64,000 nt of DNA from the NCBI GenBank assembly GCA_034926415.1, contig JAYFRC010000034.1:7432-71431 (forward strand), given 5' to 3'. This document shows, piece by piece, positions 15,370 to 24,559 of this stretch. Position 1 is the first letter of the stretch; each line of letters starts with the position of its first letter. The position numbers were made by a program, and so were the translations under genes. This DNA is from JAYFRC01 sp034926415 (lineage in GTDB: Bacteria > Bacillota > Clostridia > Oscillospirales > Oscillospiraceae). The notes below the pieces were generated by a model. That model did not search any database, was not told the origin of the DNA, and saw nothing but the letters and a program-made list of their open reading frames with translations.

Positions 15370-16167
15370 ATGGCAAAGCTTGACAAACTGTATCTCGGCA
15401 CCAACACGAAAATGTACAAGGACATAAGCCAGACCGTGGACTTCCTTACCACCCTGCGCGATTACACCGCGGGGATCAGCCGCGATGAGCTCGAACTGTT
15501 CGTAATCCCCTCGTTCACAACGCTCGACCGCGCCCGCATAAGCGTGACGTCGGAAGAGATACATCTCGGCGCGCAGAACATGGGCTGGGAAAGCGAGGGG
15601 CAGTTCAGCGGCGAGGTTTCGCCCCTGATGCTGAAGGAAGTCGGAAGCGAGATAGTGATGATAGGTCACAGTGAGCGCAGGCACGTTCTTGGCGAAACCG
15701 ACGTCATGGAAAACAAGAAAGTGCTCTGTGCGCTGAAATTCGGACTTATTCCGCTGCTCTGCATCGGCGAGACCGGCGACGAGAAGGCGATGGGAATATC
15801 AGACGAGGTGCTCAGGACTCAGCTCAAGATAGGACTGCATGGCGTCGACCTTTCCGCCGGAGGAGAGCTGTGGGTCGCCTATGAACCCGTATGGGCCATC
15901 GGCGTAAACGGCGTGCCCGCGACAAAGGAATACGCCGAAGAGAAGCACTGCGTCATAAGAAACGCTCTCACCGAGATACTCGGGGAGAAATACGGGAACA
16001 GCGTCCCCATATTGTACGGCGGAAGCGTCAACCCCGAGAACGCACCCGGACTCATACAGATGAAAAACATCGACGGCCTGTTTATCGGAAGGAGCGCGTG
16101 GCAGTCTAAGAACTTCAGCGATATCATCAACACCGTCCTCCCGCTCTGGAGAGCTAAATCTGTCTGA
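15370..16167 (+). CDS. Triose-phosphate-isomerase-family protein (possible tetrulose-phosphate isomerase)
   Basis: A 265-residue TIM-barrel of the TPI family with all catalytic elements: lysine in GTNTKM (near residue 11), MIGHSERR histidine (near 97), catalytic glutamate in AYEPVWAIG (near 178) and YGGSVNP (near 217). The N-terminal GTxxKM replaces GNWKMN of housekeeping TPI; I recall GTxxKM in EryH-type L-erythrulose-1-phosphate isomerases. It is last in the sugar operon. A housekeeping role is possible but unlikely in this context. Start at ATG 15370, where the ribosome site is odd (see the hairpin entry). Confidence 0.8.
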   Translation: MAKLDKLYLGTNTKMYKDISQTVDFLTTLRDYTAGISRDELELFVIPSFTTLDRARISVTSEEIHLGAQNMGWESEGQFSGEVSPLMLKEVGSEIVMIGHSERRHVLGETDVMENKKVLCALKFGLIPLLCIGETGDEKAMGISDEVLRTQLKIGLHGVDLSAGGELWVAYEPVWAIGVNGVPATKEYAEEKHCVIRNALTEILGEKYGNSVPILYGGSVNPENAPGLIQMKNIDGLFIGRSAWQSKNFSDIINTVLPLWRAKSV

Positions 16168-16188
16168 TGTTAAAATGCTGAGCCGCAC

Positions 16189-16221
16189 AACGCGCGTGCC
16201 TTCGGGCGCGCGCGTTTTTTT
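16189..16221 (+). terminator. Intrinsic terminator of the sugar operon
   Basis: AACGCGCGTGCC-TTCG-GGCGCGCGCGTT followed by T's: a 12-bp stem with one G-T pair and a UUCG loop. Confidence 0.9.
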
Positions 16222-16281
16222 ACGTAGTTTTCAAAAGCGTCGGGATTGCAGCGTTTTGCCTCCCTAAACGGAGCATATTAC

Positions 16282-16310
16282 TTGACGTAATCCTATGATA
16301 AGAGTAAAAT
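16282..16310 (+). promoter_or_regulatory. Promoter of the c-di-GMP protein gene, with long leader
   Basis: TTGACG (16282-16287), 17 bases, TAAAAT (16305-16310). This leaves a leader of about 270 bases before the start at 16586. I looked for c-di-GMP riboswitch signatures in it and recognised none. Confidence 0.65.
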
Positions 16311-16585
16311 TAAAATGCTAAATTGTATGTAGTTTTGCGTATTGTAACCGTTTGTCAAACCGGGCGAATCTCCACCCGATTTCAGTCTCTTCAGAACGAA
16401 AAGTCTGAAAATGATGAGTCAGAGTATAAAAACGTTAAGATACCCTTTATAAAAAACCGAGAATTTCATCGCTCTAATGCGTGAATAACACGGCAGTGTA
16501 CGAAAGCGAAAAGCCGAAAAACTCCGGGCAGTAACTCCGCATGAACACACGCGGCGGGACGCGCGGGAAACAGGAGTTGAGTGTT

Positions 16586-18685
16586 GTGGAAGATACAAAC
16601 AGAGACAGACAGACCGTGCTTATAGTCGAGGACCTCAAGACGAACCGAAAAATTCTGCATAACATACTCGACAGCGAATATAACGTCGTCGAGGCTGAAA
16701 ACGGCGACGCCGCATTTGTCAGGCTTGACGAATGCGGCGATATCACTGCGATACTGCTCGACATAATCATGCCCGTGATGGACGGATACGCCTTCCTCGA
16801 AAAGCTCAGGAACACGTCCTACTCAGCTATTCCCGTCATCGCCGTGACGGGCGATAATGACGCAGGGACCAAGCAGAAGGCGCTTCAGCTCGGAGCATGG
16901 GATTTCGTGTCCAAGCCCTATAGGGCGGACGCTCTTATGCTGTGCCTTAAAAACGTCATCATACGCAGTCAGGTCTATCTCCTAAGCGAGATGCGCCGAA
17001 CCTACGAGTATGACGCGCTGACCGGACTTTTCAACCGTTCCAAATTTTTTGAAGAAACAAAGCGCCTGCTCGAGCACAACAGCGACCTCAGTTACGCACT
17101 GATGTGTTTTGATATCGACCAGTCCCACCTTCTCAACTCCTTCTGGGGCGAGGAGGAGGTCGACAGGTTTCTTAGCTTTATTGCGGACGCGCTCCGGGAA
17201 GTCGCAAAGAGCGCCGCGCCCTGCACTTTTTCCCGCATAAGTACAGACACGTTCTGCATCTGCGAGCCCTACAACACGGATGCGATAGCGCTTCAGGTGG
17301 CCGAGCTGCGCGCAAAATTTTCCGACTACAACAAAAACTATCTCATAGAGCCGTCTTTCGGCGTCTACGTCATAACCGACAAAAACGAAAAGATACAGAC
17401 TATGTTAGAGCGCGCCACGCTCGCGGCCAAGGAATGCAAGGACAAATTCATGTCGTTTCTGCGCTACTACAATCCCGAGATGAGCCTTAAGGCCGAACAG
17501 GAGCAGATGATAGTAAGCGATATGCATAACGCGCTAGAGACGGGCCAGTTCCAGGTTTACCTCCAGCCGAAATATAATCTCAAGACCGAAAAGCCCTACG
17601 GCGCGGAAGCTCTTATACGCTGGCAGCATCCCGAATTCGGACTGCTATTGCCCGGCATGTTCATTCCGATATTTGAAAGAAACGGTTTTATCGGAAAAAT
17701 CGACTATTACATGTGGGAAAAGATCTGCGCAATGCTCCGCAAATGGCTTGACGAGGGCTTGGAACCCGCGCCGATATCGGTAAACGTATCGCGCGTCAAC
17801 ATGTATAATCCGAACCTCGTAAGCCTCATATCGAATCTCGTAAAAAAATACAACATTCCTCCGAGGCTGCTCAATCTCGAGCTTACCGAGAGCGCGTACA
17901 TGGACAACCCCGACATCATGGGCAAGACCGTACTGGCGCTGCAGAAGGCCGGATTCACGGTGATGATGGATGATTTCGGGAGCGGCTACTCCTCGCTTAA
18001 CACGCTGAAGGATATACCGATAAACGTCCTGAAAATTGATATGCAGTTCCTCTCTGGCAACGCGGAAGCTGGGCGAAAGGAATGCATAATGGCCGCCGTG
18101 GTCCACATGGCCAGCTGGCTCGGGATACCCGTTATCATGGAGGGCGTTGAGACATCCCGGCAGGTCAGCTTTCTCAAGAGCATCGGCTGCGGTTACGTCC
18201 AGGGTTATTATTTTGCAAAGCCCATGCCAGTCCCGGAATACGAGGCGCTGGTCAGCGGAGTGCGGCAGGAACCTGTGGAGTCCCTGTCCGTCAATCACGA
18301 GGAGCTCGTCTATACGATATGGTCGTCCGATCCGCACATCGACCTGTTGTTTAACAGCATCAAGCGTCCCGCGGCGGTGTACCAGTTTGAAAACGGATTT
18401 TTTCGCGCTATACGCGTAAATTCCGATTTCATCAAATTCTTTGGATACGGCGAGGAAATAGTCGACACCAGCATACATGGCCGCCATTCTCATCTTTCTC
18501 CCGCCGCGCGGGCAACCGTCGTCGACGCTTTCATGCGCGCCGTGGAAACGCGGGATGAAAGCGCCTGCGAATACGAGCTGAACGACGATTTGGGAGCGAC
18601 GCGGCGGATATCCCTCTCCCTGCGCTACTGGGGAGCGAATGAAAGCGCCAATATCCTCTTCGCTCTGTTTTTCGAGGCCGACTGA
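16586..18685 (+). CDS. REC-GGDEF(degenerate)-EAL-PAS c-di-GMP phosphodiesterase
   Basis: A 699-residue signalling protein. A receiver domain at about 8-125 carries the phospho-acceptor D59 (ILLDIIMP). The GGDEF domain at about 140-290 is degenerate: the signature reads RISTDTF, so cyclase activity is not expected. The EAL domain at about 310-560 keeps the motifs E-A-L-I-R-W, ISVNVSR, LELTES, DDFGSGYSSL, LKIDM and GVET, so hydrolysis of c-di-GMP is likely. A PAS-like domain ends the protein (about 580-695). I start at GTG 16586 with AGGAG 9 bases upstream; ATG 16541 has no ribosome site. No signal peptide. Monocistronic. The next gene is a glycosyltransferase, so control of surface polysaccharide is a reasonable guess. 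Confidence 0.85.
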   Translation: MEDTNRDRQTVLIVEDLKTNRKILHNILDSEYNVVEAENGDAAFVRLDECGDITAILLDIIMPVMDGYAFLEKLRNTSYSAIPVIAVTGDNDAGTKQKALQLGAWDFVSKPYRADALMLCLKNVIIRSQVYLLSEMRRTYEYDALTGLFNRSKFFEETKRLLEHNSDLSYALMCFDIDQSHLLNSFWGEEEVDRFLSFIADALREVAKSAAPCTFSRISTDTFCICEPYNTDAIALQVAELRAKFSDYNKNYLIEPSFGVYVITDKNEKIQTMLERATLAAKECKDKFMSFLRYYNPEMSLKAEQEQMIVSDMHNALETGQFQVYLQPKYNLKTEKPYGAEALIRWQHPEFGLLLPGMFIPIFERNGFIGKIDYYMWEKICAMLRKWLDEGLEPAPISVNVSRVNMYNPNLVSLISNLVKKYNIPPRLLNLELTESAYMDNPDIMGKTVLALQKAGFTVMMDDFGSGYSSLNTLKDIPINVLKIDMQFLSGNAEAGRKECIMAAVVHMASWLGIPVIMEGVETSRQVSFLKSIGCGYVQGYYFAKPMPVPEYEALVSGVRQEPVESLSVNHEELVYTIWSSDPHIDLLFNSIKRPAAVYQFENGFFRAIRVNSDFIKFFGYGEEIVDTSIHGRHSHLSPAARATVVDAFMRAVETRDESACEYELNDDLGATRRISLSLRYWGANESANILFALFFEAD

Positions 18686-19020
18686 GCCGTCGTCCATATA
18701 AATCCGCATACTTAACGGCGCCGCCCGCTCGGCAGCCGTATCGCAGCATCAAACTTAAAAAACAAGTCAATCAAAACCATTAACAAACAAAAATGTATCA
18801 ATGCCGGGATTGATTTTGATGACGGCGGCGCAAGTTTTTGTTTCTCTTCCGATATTATCCTGCATACGCGGAATAATCGGCGCGGCTGAACAGAATACTA
18901 AGCCTGGAGTTTTTTTCGCGGCTATCGTTTATCCCTGATTCTCAGGTGCGGCGCTGCAAAGATGATGAAAAATCCCCTCAAAACAAGCAAAAATATGTAG
19001 TATATTTTTACAAAAAACGC

Positions 19021-19048
19021 TTGATTTTATTGTTTATCATGCTAAAAT
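19021..19048 (+). promoter_or_regulatory. Promoter of the glycosyltransferase gene
   Basis: TTGATT (19021-19026), 16 bases, TAAAAT (19043-19048). The gap 18686-19127 holds no gene I can support; this promoter and an 80-base leader are all I see. Confidence 0.55.
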
Positions 19049-19127
19049 GACCTCTGGTTGGAAGTAGCACTTAATGAACCGTGTCAGAGGCGCGGCGCAT
19101 AGTGCGGAAAAGAGATAACGATATTAT

Positions 19128-20453
19128 ATGCTCAGAATCTTAACAGACATAAACTTTGTCATATTCGTCCTTATGTCCGCGGCTTATTTTTACCACTTTG
19201 TTTACATGGCCGTCGGTTTCGCCGGGCGACACAAAGTCGACACCACCCCTGCTTCACGCAAACATCGCTTTGCCGCGCTGATCTGCGCAAGAAATGAGAC
19301 CGCGGTCATCGGGGAGCTGGTGGAGAGTCTTAAAAATCAAAACTATCCCTCAGAGCTCCTCGACATCTACGTTCTCGCCGACAACTGCACGGACGACACC
19401 GCATCAGCCGCCGAGCGCGCCGGAGCACGCGTGTTTATACGCTACAACTCCGAAAAGGTCGGCAAGGGCTACGCGCTCGATTATCTGCTCAAAAAGATTA
19501 AAGCCGAATGCGGCTACCGCGCATACGACGGGTACTTTGTCTTCGACGCGGACAATATTGTTGACCGCAATTTTGTCTCCGAGATGAACAGGACCTATTC
19601 CAAGGGCTACGACGTCATCACCTGCTACCGCAATTCCAAGAATTTCGCGTCAAACTGGATAACTTACGGCTACTCGCTCTGGTTCCTTTACGAAGCGCGC
19701 TATATCAACGCCGCGCGCATGGCGCTCAACAACGGCTGCGCCGTATCAGGCACCGGATTCATGGTCTCCTCGCGCATAATAGAAGAAAACAACGGCTGGC
19801 CCTTCCATCTGCTCACCGAGGATATACAGTTCTCCGTCAACTGCGCCGTAAACGGCTGCAAGATAGGCTACTGCAACGGCGCGATAGTATACGACGAGCA
19901 GCCGCAGACTTTCTCACAGTCCTGGGCGCAGAGAATGCGCTGGGCTAAGGGCTTTTACCAGATAGACACCCGCTACCTCGGCAAGCTTGTGCGCGGAATG
20001 TTCATAAACCGCGGAGTACGGATGACCTGCTATGATATATTCATGACCGTCGCGCCGCTCATGCTGTTCAGCGTGATGATAATGGGAGTTAATTTCTTAG
20101 TACTCGGCGCGTGTCTGCTTACCCCCGCGATGAGCGCCGCGTATTCCATGGCGGCCATCACCGCGCGCCTTATTGCCGCCGACACAATATCATTCATTAT
20201 AACCAGTCTTTTATTCGGCTATGTCGGCGTCGTCCTTATGGGGCTAATGACCGTCATCTCCGAGTGGAATCGAATACCGGCAGAGGGCATACATAAGATA
20301 GCCCTGTTGCCCACATTCCCCGTTTTCCTCGCGACCTACGTCCCCATCGCCATCATAGCGCTTTTCGTCAAGGTCGACTGGAAGCCCATCCGCCATTTCT
20401 CTTCCTCCGAAATCCGTGAGCGCGACGCGCTCCCTGTAGGAAGGCGGAGCTGA
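19128..20453 (+). CDS. Membrane glycosyltransferase, GT2 family (processive type)
   Basis: A 441-residue protein with one N-terminal membrane segment, a GT-A domain and at least three C-terminal membrane segments (about residues 305-410). Family signatures are present: ARNETAVIGELVESL (nucleotide-binding start), ADNCTDDT, FDADN (DxD, about residue 142), LTEDIQFS and QRMRWAKG (the Q-x-x-R-W motif of processive synthases). It probably polymerises or transfers sugars for an exopolysaccharide at the inner membrane. ATG 19128 has only weak AGAG upstream. No partner polysaccharide genes are adjacent. Its terminator follows at 20497. Confidence 0.8.
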   Translation: MLRILTDINFVIFVLMSAAYFYHFVYMAVGFAGRHKVDTTPASRKHRFAALICARNETAVIGELVESLKNQNYPSELLDIYVLADNCTDDTASAAERAGARVFIRYNSEKVGKGYALDYLLKKIKAECGYRAYDGYFVFDADNIVDRNFVSEMNRTYSKGYDVITCYRNSKNFASNWITYGYSLWFLYEARYINAARMALNNGCAVSGTGFMVSSRIIEENNGWPFHLLTEDIQFSVNCAVNGCKIGYCNGAIVYDEQPQTFSQSWAQRMRWAKGFYQIDTRYLGKLVRGMFINRGVRMTCYDIFMTVAPLMLFSVMIMGVNFLVLGACLLTPAMSAAYSMAAITARLIAADTISFIITSLLFGYVGVVLMGLMTVISEWNRIPAEGIHKIALLPTFPVFLATYVPIAIIALFVKVDWKPIRHFSSSEIRERDALPVGRRS

Positions 20454-20496
20454 CTCGGCGAGTGCCGTCAGACGGCATAAAAATTTTGAAAACAAG

Positions 20497-20537
20497 AAGA
20501 GCAGGCTTTTTCAGAAAGCCTGCTCTTTTTATTTTTT
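20497..20537 (+). terminator. Intrinsic terminator
   Basis: AAGAGCAGGCTTT-TTCAG-AAAGCCTGCTCTT followed by a T-rich run: a perfect 13-bp stem. Confidence 0.9.
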
Positions 20538-20671
20538 ACCGACCTTTTATCGCGTCAAAGGCATATATTTTTATATTTACACATATATTGCAGGCCGTTT
20601 ATACTGCGCAATATGAAAGGATTTAACAGCCCGCTCAGAAACGAAAATCGTTGTTACGGCTCCTGCATCTG

Positions 20672-20700
20672 TTGCCACAAACGCTTTCCCGTTGTATAAT
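20672..20700 (+). promoter_or_regulatory. Promoter of the iron alcohol dehydrogenase gene
   Basis: TTGCCA (20672-20677), 17 bases, TATAAT (20695-20700); leader of about 35 bases with AAGGAGAG before the ATG. Confidence 0.75.
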
Positions 20701-20741
20701 GGATAACCAACTGAATATTCATACAGAAGGAGAGTGTTTTC

Positions 20742-21839
20742 ATGGAGCTTCATTTCTGCCTCCCGACCGACGCTTATTTCGGCAGGAACTGCGTCAAGGC
20801 GCGAGCCGCCGAACTTAAAAAGCTCGGCGGGAGGGCGCTTATAGTCACGGGTGCGCACAGCGCCGAAGCGTGCGGCGCTCTTTGCGACGTTACCTCAACC
20901 CTCTCCGCAAACGGCCAGGACTTTGCGGTGTTCAACGCAATAGCCAGCAACCCGACGATAGACAGCGTCTACGCCGGCGCGAACGCCGCACGGGATGCCG
21001 GAGCGGACTTCGTCATCGGTATAGGCGGCGGTTCGCCTATGGACGCCTCCAAAGCGATAGCCCTGCTGGCCGCGGACGATATCCCTCGCAATGAGCTGTT
21101 CTCCTGCGCGTACAAAAAGCGCATTCCTCTGTGCTGCATCCCTACCACTGCTGGTACCGGAAGCGAGGTCACGCAGTATTCGGTTCTGACAAACGACGCA
21201 GCGCAGTCCAAAACCTCTATGTCCTCTCCATTGCTGTTTCCCGACCTCGCGCTGCTCGACGGGAAGTATCTTGAGAAGCTTCCTGGACGTACGATGATAA
21301 ACACAGTCATAGACTCTCTGTCGCACTCGGTCGAAAGCTGCCTGTCCGTGCGCGCAAACGCGCTCACACGCATTCTCGCCGCCGAAGCCATAGGCACGAT
21401 AGTCCCGCTGTTCGGCTCGCTGCGCGGATGGCTCGACTATGAGTCGCGAGAAAAGCTGCTCTATACCTCAATGCTTGGCGGCATGGTTATAGCCCAGACG
21501 GGAACTACCGCCGTACACTCCATGGGCTATTCGCTTACATATTTCAAGCACATCGACCACGGGCGCGCAAACGGTCTGCTGCTTGCCGCCTACCTTTGCG
21601 TAGTGGCGCAGGAGCGCCCGGATCTCGTCTCTCTTATACTCGCGGCGGCTAAGATGTCGTCCATAGACGATTTCCGCCGCGCGCTCGACGATCTGCTCGG
21701 CGAGAAGGAGCCGCTTACGGCCGACGAGGTCGAAAAATTCACCGACATATCCGCCCATGCCAAAAACATCGCCAACTGCGCCGTCCGCCCCACGGCCTGC
21801 GAAATAGCCATGATATACAAAAAGTCCTTCGGATTATAA
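20742..21839 (+). CDS. Iron-containing alcohol dehydrogenase
   Basis: A 365-residue group III (Fe-dependent) alcohol dehydrogenase. The NAD-binding GGGSPMDASKA lies near residue 98, PTTAGTGSE near 138. Metal ligands are visible in order: D in FPDLALLD, H in SLSHSVES, H in AVHSMGY and H in DHGRANG. It reduces aldehydes or oxidises alcohols in the cytoplasm; the exact substrate cannot be read from sequence. Monocistronic, with a good promoter and a terminator. Distance from the tetrose-type operon is 4.5 kb with two genes between, so a link is not supported. Confidence 0.87.
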   Translation: MELHFCLPTDAYFGRNCVKARAAELKKLGGRALIVTGAHSAEACGALCDVTSTLSANGQDFAVFNAIASNPTIDSVYAGANAARDAGADFVIGIGGGSPMDASKAIALLAADDIPRNELFSCAYKKRIPLCCIPTTAGTGSEVTQYSVLTNDAAQSKTSMSSPLLFPDLALLDGKYLEKLPGRTMINTVIDSLSHSVESCLSVRANALTRILAAEAIGTIVPLFGSLRGWLDYESREKLLYTSMLGGMVIAQTGTTAVHSMGYSLTYFKHIDHGRANGLLLAAYLCVVAQERPDLVSLILAAAKMSSIDDFRRALDDLLGEKEPLTADEVEKFTDISAHAKNIANCAVRPTACEIAMIYKKSFGL

Positions 21840-21850
21840 AAACAAAAAAC

Positions 21851-21890
21851 GACGCGCTGCAAAAAACGCAGCGCGTCATTTTTATTTTTT
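21851..21890. terminator. Terminator between convergent genes
   Basis: GACGCGCTGC-N7-GCAGCGCGTC then ATTTTTATTTTTTT on the plus strand. It overlaps the last codons of the minus-strand DUF368 gene. Confidence 0.85.
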
Positions 21891-22745
21891 TGACTTGAGC
21901 CACTGAAACATTGCTATTATAGCGACGCCAATGATGAAGAAGAGCAAAGAAAACGTATTCCACGTCATAGCGGGCTGTGCGGGACTGAGCGATTCAGGAC
22001 CAACGGTAACCGCGTACAGCGAGCCTATCATCAGGCCGAGGATGGCGTATACGGTCGCCGAGCGGTATTTTTCAAGGCAACGCTTTATGACGCGCACAAC
22101 CGTTACGGCTCCGACCACGGCGCCGAAAACGAACAGGATAAGCGCGGGGGCGGAGGACGCGTCGCCGCCGGTAAGCTGATGAACTCCGGTAATGACCGGA
22201 AGATACAGTCCGAGAATGAGCAGTATGGTCGAGCCGGAGATTCCGGGCAGGAACATTGCGGAGATGGCCGCCATGCCGGAGACGAAAATATACGCGGCCA
22301 GCGGCACGGTCAGGCGGGTTATATCCATCCCCGTCCCGGACGTTGGGTTAAAGTACGACAGTGCGGCAACGAGCGCCACGCCCGCGATGAGAAACGGGAT
22401 ATTCCTGTACTTCCCTTTTATTACATCTTTCTCCTCGATGTATATAACGGGCAGCGCGCCTATTATAAAGCCGAGAAACAGCGAGCTCACGTCGTAGATA
22501 TGCGTGCTGAAGACCCCAGCCAGTATCGTCACCGATATGAGCATGCCGATGACCCAGCCGACGCCGAGGTTAACAAGGAATTTTACGCTGCGTATCTTTC
22601 TGTCAATCTTTCCGAAAAACAGGCCCTCGATGGAGCCGATAAATTTGTCGTAAAAGCCCATTATAAAGGCTATGGTCCCGCCGGAAACGCCGGGGACGCT
22701 GTCAGCCAGCGCCATGCAGAACCCCTGTATCGCGGTAATTATCAT
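21882..22745 (-). CDS. DUF368 polyprenyl-phosphate transporter
   Basis: A 287-residue membrane protein with about eight hydrophobic segments. The family's twin motif is clear: DSVPGVSGGTIAFIMGFYD near residue 16 and PGISGSTILLILGLY near 180, an inverted-repeat architecture. DUF368 proteins have been linked to recycling undecaprenyl phosphate across the membrane (PopT type). I choose ATG 22745 since AAGGAGAAGG lies just upstream; a longer reading from 22775 lacks a site. It lies downstream of phoR on the same strand after a 158-base gap, so it could belong to the phosphate regulon, but that is only positional. Confidence 0.85.
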   Translation of the reverse strand: MIITAIQGFCMALADSVPGVSGGTIAFIMGFYDKFIGSIEGLFFGKIDRKIRSVKFLVNLGVGWVIGMLISVTILAGVFSTHIYDVSSLFLGFIIGALPVIYIEEKDVIKGKYRNIPFLIAGVALVAALSYFNPTSGTGMDITRLTVPLAAYIFVSGMAAISAMFLPGISGSTILLILGLYLPVITGVHQLTGGDASSAPALILFVFGAVVGAVTVVRVIKRCLEKYRSATVYAILGLMIGSLYAVTVGPESLSPAQPAMTWNTFSLLFFIIGVAIIAMFQWLKSKK

Positions 22746-22903
22746 GTCCTTCTCCTTTGTTCTCTGAAAAAGCAAGTAATAAGACAGGGTTCAGTATAAC
22801 ACAATATGAAAAATTTTTATAGAAATTATTATAAAGAATCCGTTAAATGTAGGGCTGCCGCGTATTGAAAGCGCGGCAGCCCCGCTGCGTTCTTGAAAAT
22901 GCG

Positions 22904-24559
22904 TCAGAATCTAACCGTGACGCTCGTGCCCTTTCCAGGCGCGCTTTCAAGCGTCACTTCAGCGCCGTGAAGCTCCGCGCCGTGCTTGACTATCGAAAGC
23001 CCCAGCCCTGTTCCGCCTATCGCCTTTGAATGGCTCTTATCCACGCGGTAGAACCTCTCAAACACGCGCTCCTGGGCTTCCTTCGGGATTCCTATTCCGG
23101 TGTCGCTCACGCGGAGCACCGTATGTCCTCCCGACGTGTCGACGCTCACGTTGACCTTTCCGCCGTCCACGTTATACTTGACGGCGTTGTCGCAGAGGTT
23201 GAACACCATTTCCTCAAGCACCGGTCGCACCCCGTACACACATCCCCCGCTGCCGCCGACGGTCATAGCGATGCCGCGCGCACCGGCCGCGTGGGAAAGG
23301 CTCTCGCATGAGGCCCTGGCCGCGGCGAGCATATCGACGTCGCTCTTCTCCATGCCCGCATCGCCGTCGTCGAGCCGGCTCAGGCGTATTATATCTTCGA
23401 CAAGAGCTATGAGGCGCTGCGCCTCGTCGTATATATTTCCGGAAAAGTGCGCCACGTCACCTGGCTTTACCATGCCGTCCTTCATTATTTCGGCTATTCC
23501 GGAGATGGCTGTCAGCGGAGTCTTGAGCTCGTGCGACACGTTGGCCGCAAACTCGCGGCGGAGCTGCTCGCGCTGCTCCTTTTCGGTGACGTCCATCAGC
23601 ACGATTATAGCGCCCTTGACGACGTTTTCGCTCATGGCCGGAGCGGCAAAAACCTGGCAGAATCTGCCGTTGCTCTTCATCATGCGCTGCGTACTCTTTC
23701 CCTTCAGCGCATCCTCGACCGCAGTGCGGAACGCCTCGCTGCGGTTGAGCGTCAGCGCCTCGCTTCCGTCGGCTCTTGAGCCGCGCGGGGCGCCGAGAAG
23801 ACGCAGGGCGCTTTTATTATGGGAAAGCACCGTCTCGTTTTTATCGACGACGATGAAGCCCTCCTCCATGTTATCCGTTATCGTCTCGAACTCCTCTCTC
23901 TGACGGCGGAGCTGAGACATCTGTTCCTCTATCTTTCTGTTCTGGGCTACTATGCGCTCAAGAAACGGCGTCAGCTCATCGTAGGCCTCGGCATTTTCAG
24001 GATGGTCGAGGTCGAGCTCGCCGAGCGGCTTGACAATGCGCTTCGACGCGCCGTAGGCCATAAACAGAGACAGCGTCAGCGCTATAAGCGTCACTCCGGC
24101 CAGCGGCGGGAGCATGCCCACCAGAAGCGCCAGCACCGACGCCCGCGTGTCCGACACGCGGAGCACCGTTCCGTCGCTCAGGCGCATGGCGTAGTTTATC
24201 GTGCGCTCGGAGAGCGTGCTTGAGTATCTTACGCTCGTTCCAGTATCGTTCGTCAGCGCCTGCTTTATCTCAGGGCGGCTGGCGTGATTTTCAAGCGTCG
24301 AGGCGTCCACCCTGCTGTCGTAAAGCACGGTGCCGTCCGCGGCTACCCAGGTTATGCGGCTTGTTCCGGCGTTGAGGCCGTCGAGATAAGTCTGTCCATC
24401 CATCTCGACGCCGCGGGCTACGTAAGCCGCCTGGTCCGCGAGCTGGTTCTCGTTTTGAGTCTCAAAGTGTTGATACAGTACTCCGACGAAAAATATGAAG
24501 CACAGGACTATCGCCGTCATCGCGACGGCCGCCGAAGCCCGGAATATCCTTCCCGTCAT
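22904..24559 (-). CDS. phoR: Sensor histidine kinase PhoR
   Basis: A 551-residue membrane kinase: membrane segment 1 at about 10-31, an extracytoplasmic loop of about 110 residues, membrane segment 2 at about 140-165, a PAS domain (about 215-320), the H-box NVSHELKTPLTAI (about 335), N-box NLCDNAVKYN, and G-boxes DTGIGIPKE and GGTGLGLSIVKH. It phosphorylates the response regulator encoded just upstream, whose stop overlaps its ATG by four bases; GGAGG lies 7 bases upstream of the start. Its place at the end of pst-phoU-phoB makes phosphate the likely signal. Confidence 0.87.
   Translation of the reverse strand: MTGRIFRASAAVAMTAIVLCFIFFVGVLYQHFETQNENQLADQAAYVARGVEMDGQTYLDGLNAGTSRITWVAADGTVLYDSRVDASTLENHASRPEIKQALTNDTGTSVRYSSTLSERTINYAMRLSDGTVLRVSDTRASVLALLVGMLPPLAGVTLIALTLSLFMAYGASKRIVKPLGELDLDHPENAEAYDELTPFLERIVAQNRKIEEQMSQLRRQREEFETITDNMEEGFIVVDKNETVLSHNKSALRLLGAPRGSRADGSEALTLNRSEAFRTAVEDALKGKSTQRMMKSNGRFCQVFAAPAMSENVVKGAIIVLMDVTEKEQREQLRREFAANVSHELKTPLTAISGIAEIMKDGMVKPGDVAHFSGNIYDEAQRLIALVEDIIRLSRLDDGDAGMEKSDVDMLAAARASCESLSHAAGARGIAMTVGGSGGCVYGVRPVLEEMVFNLCDNAVKYNVDGGKVNVSVDTSGGHTVLRVSDTGIGIPKEAQERVFERFYRVDKSHSKAIGGTGLGLSIVKHGAELHGAEVTLESAPGKGTSVTVRF

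Noticed and set aside
16311..16585. c-di-GMP riboswitch before the GGDEF-EAL gene
   Set aside because: Neither the class I GEMM core nor the class II pseudoknot pattern could be matched by eye.
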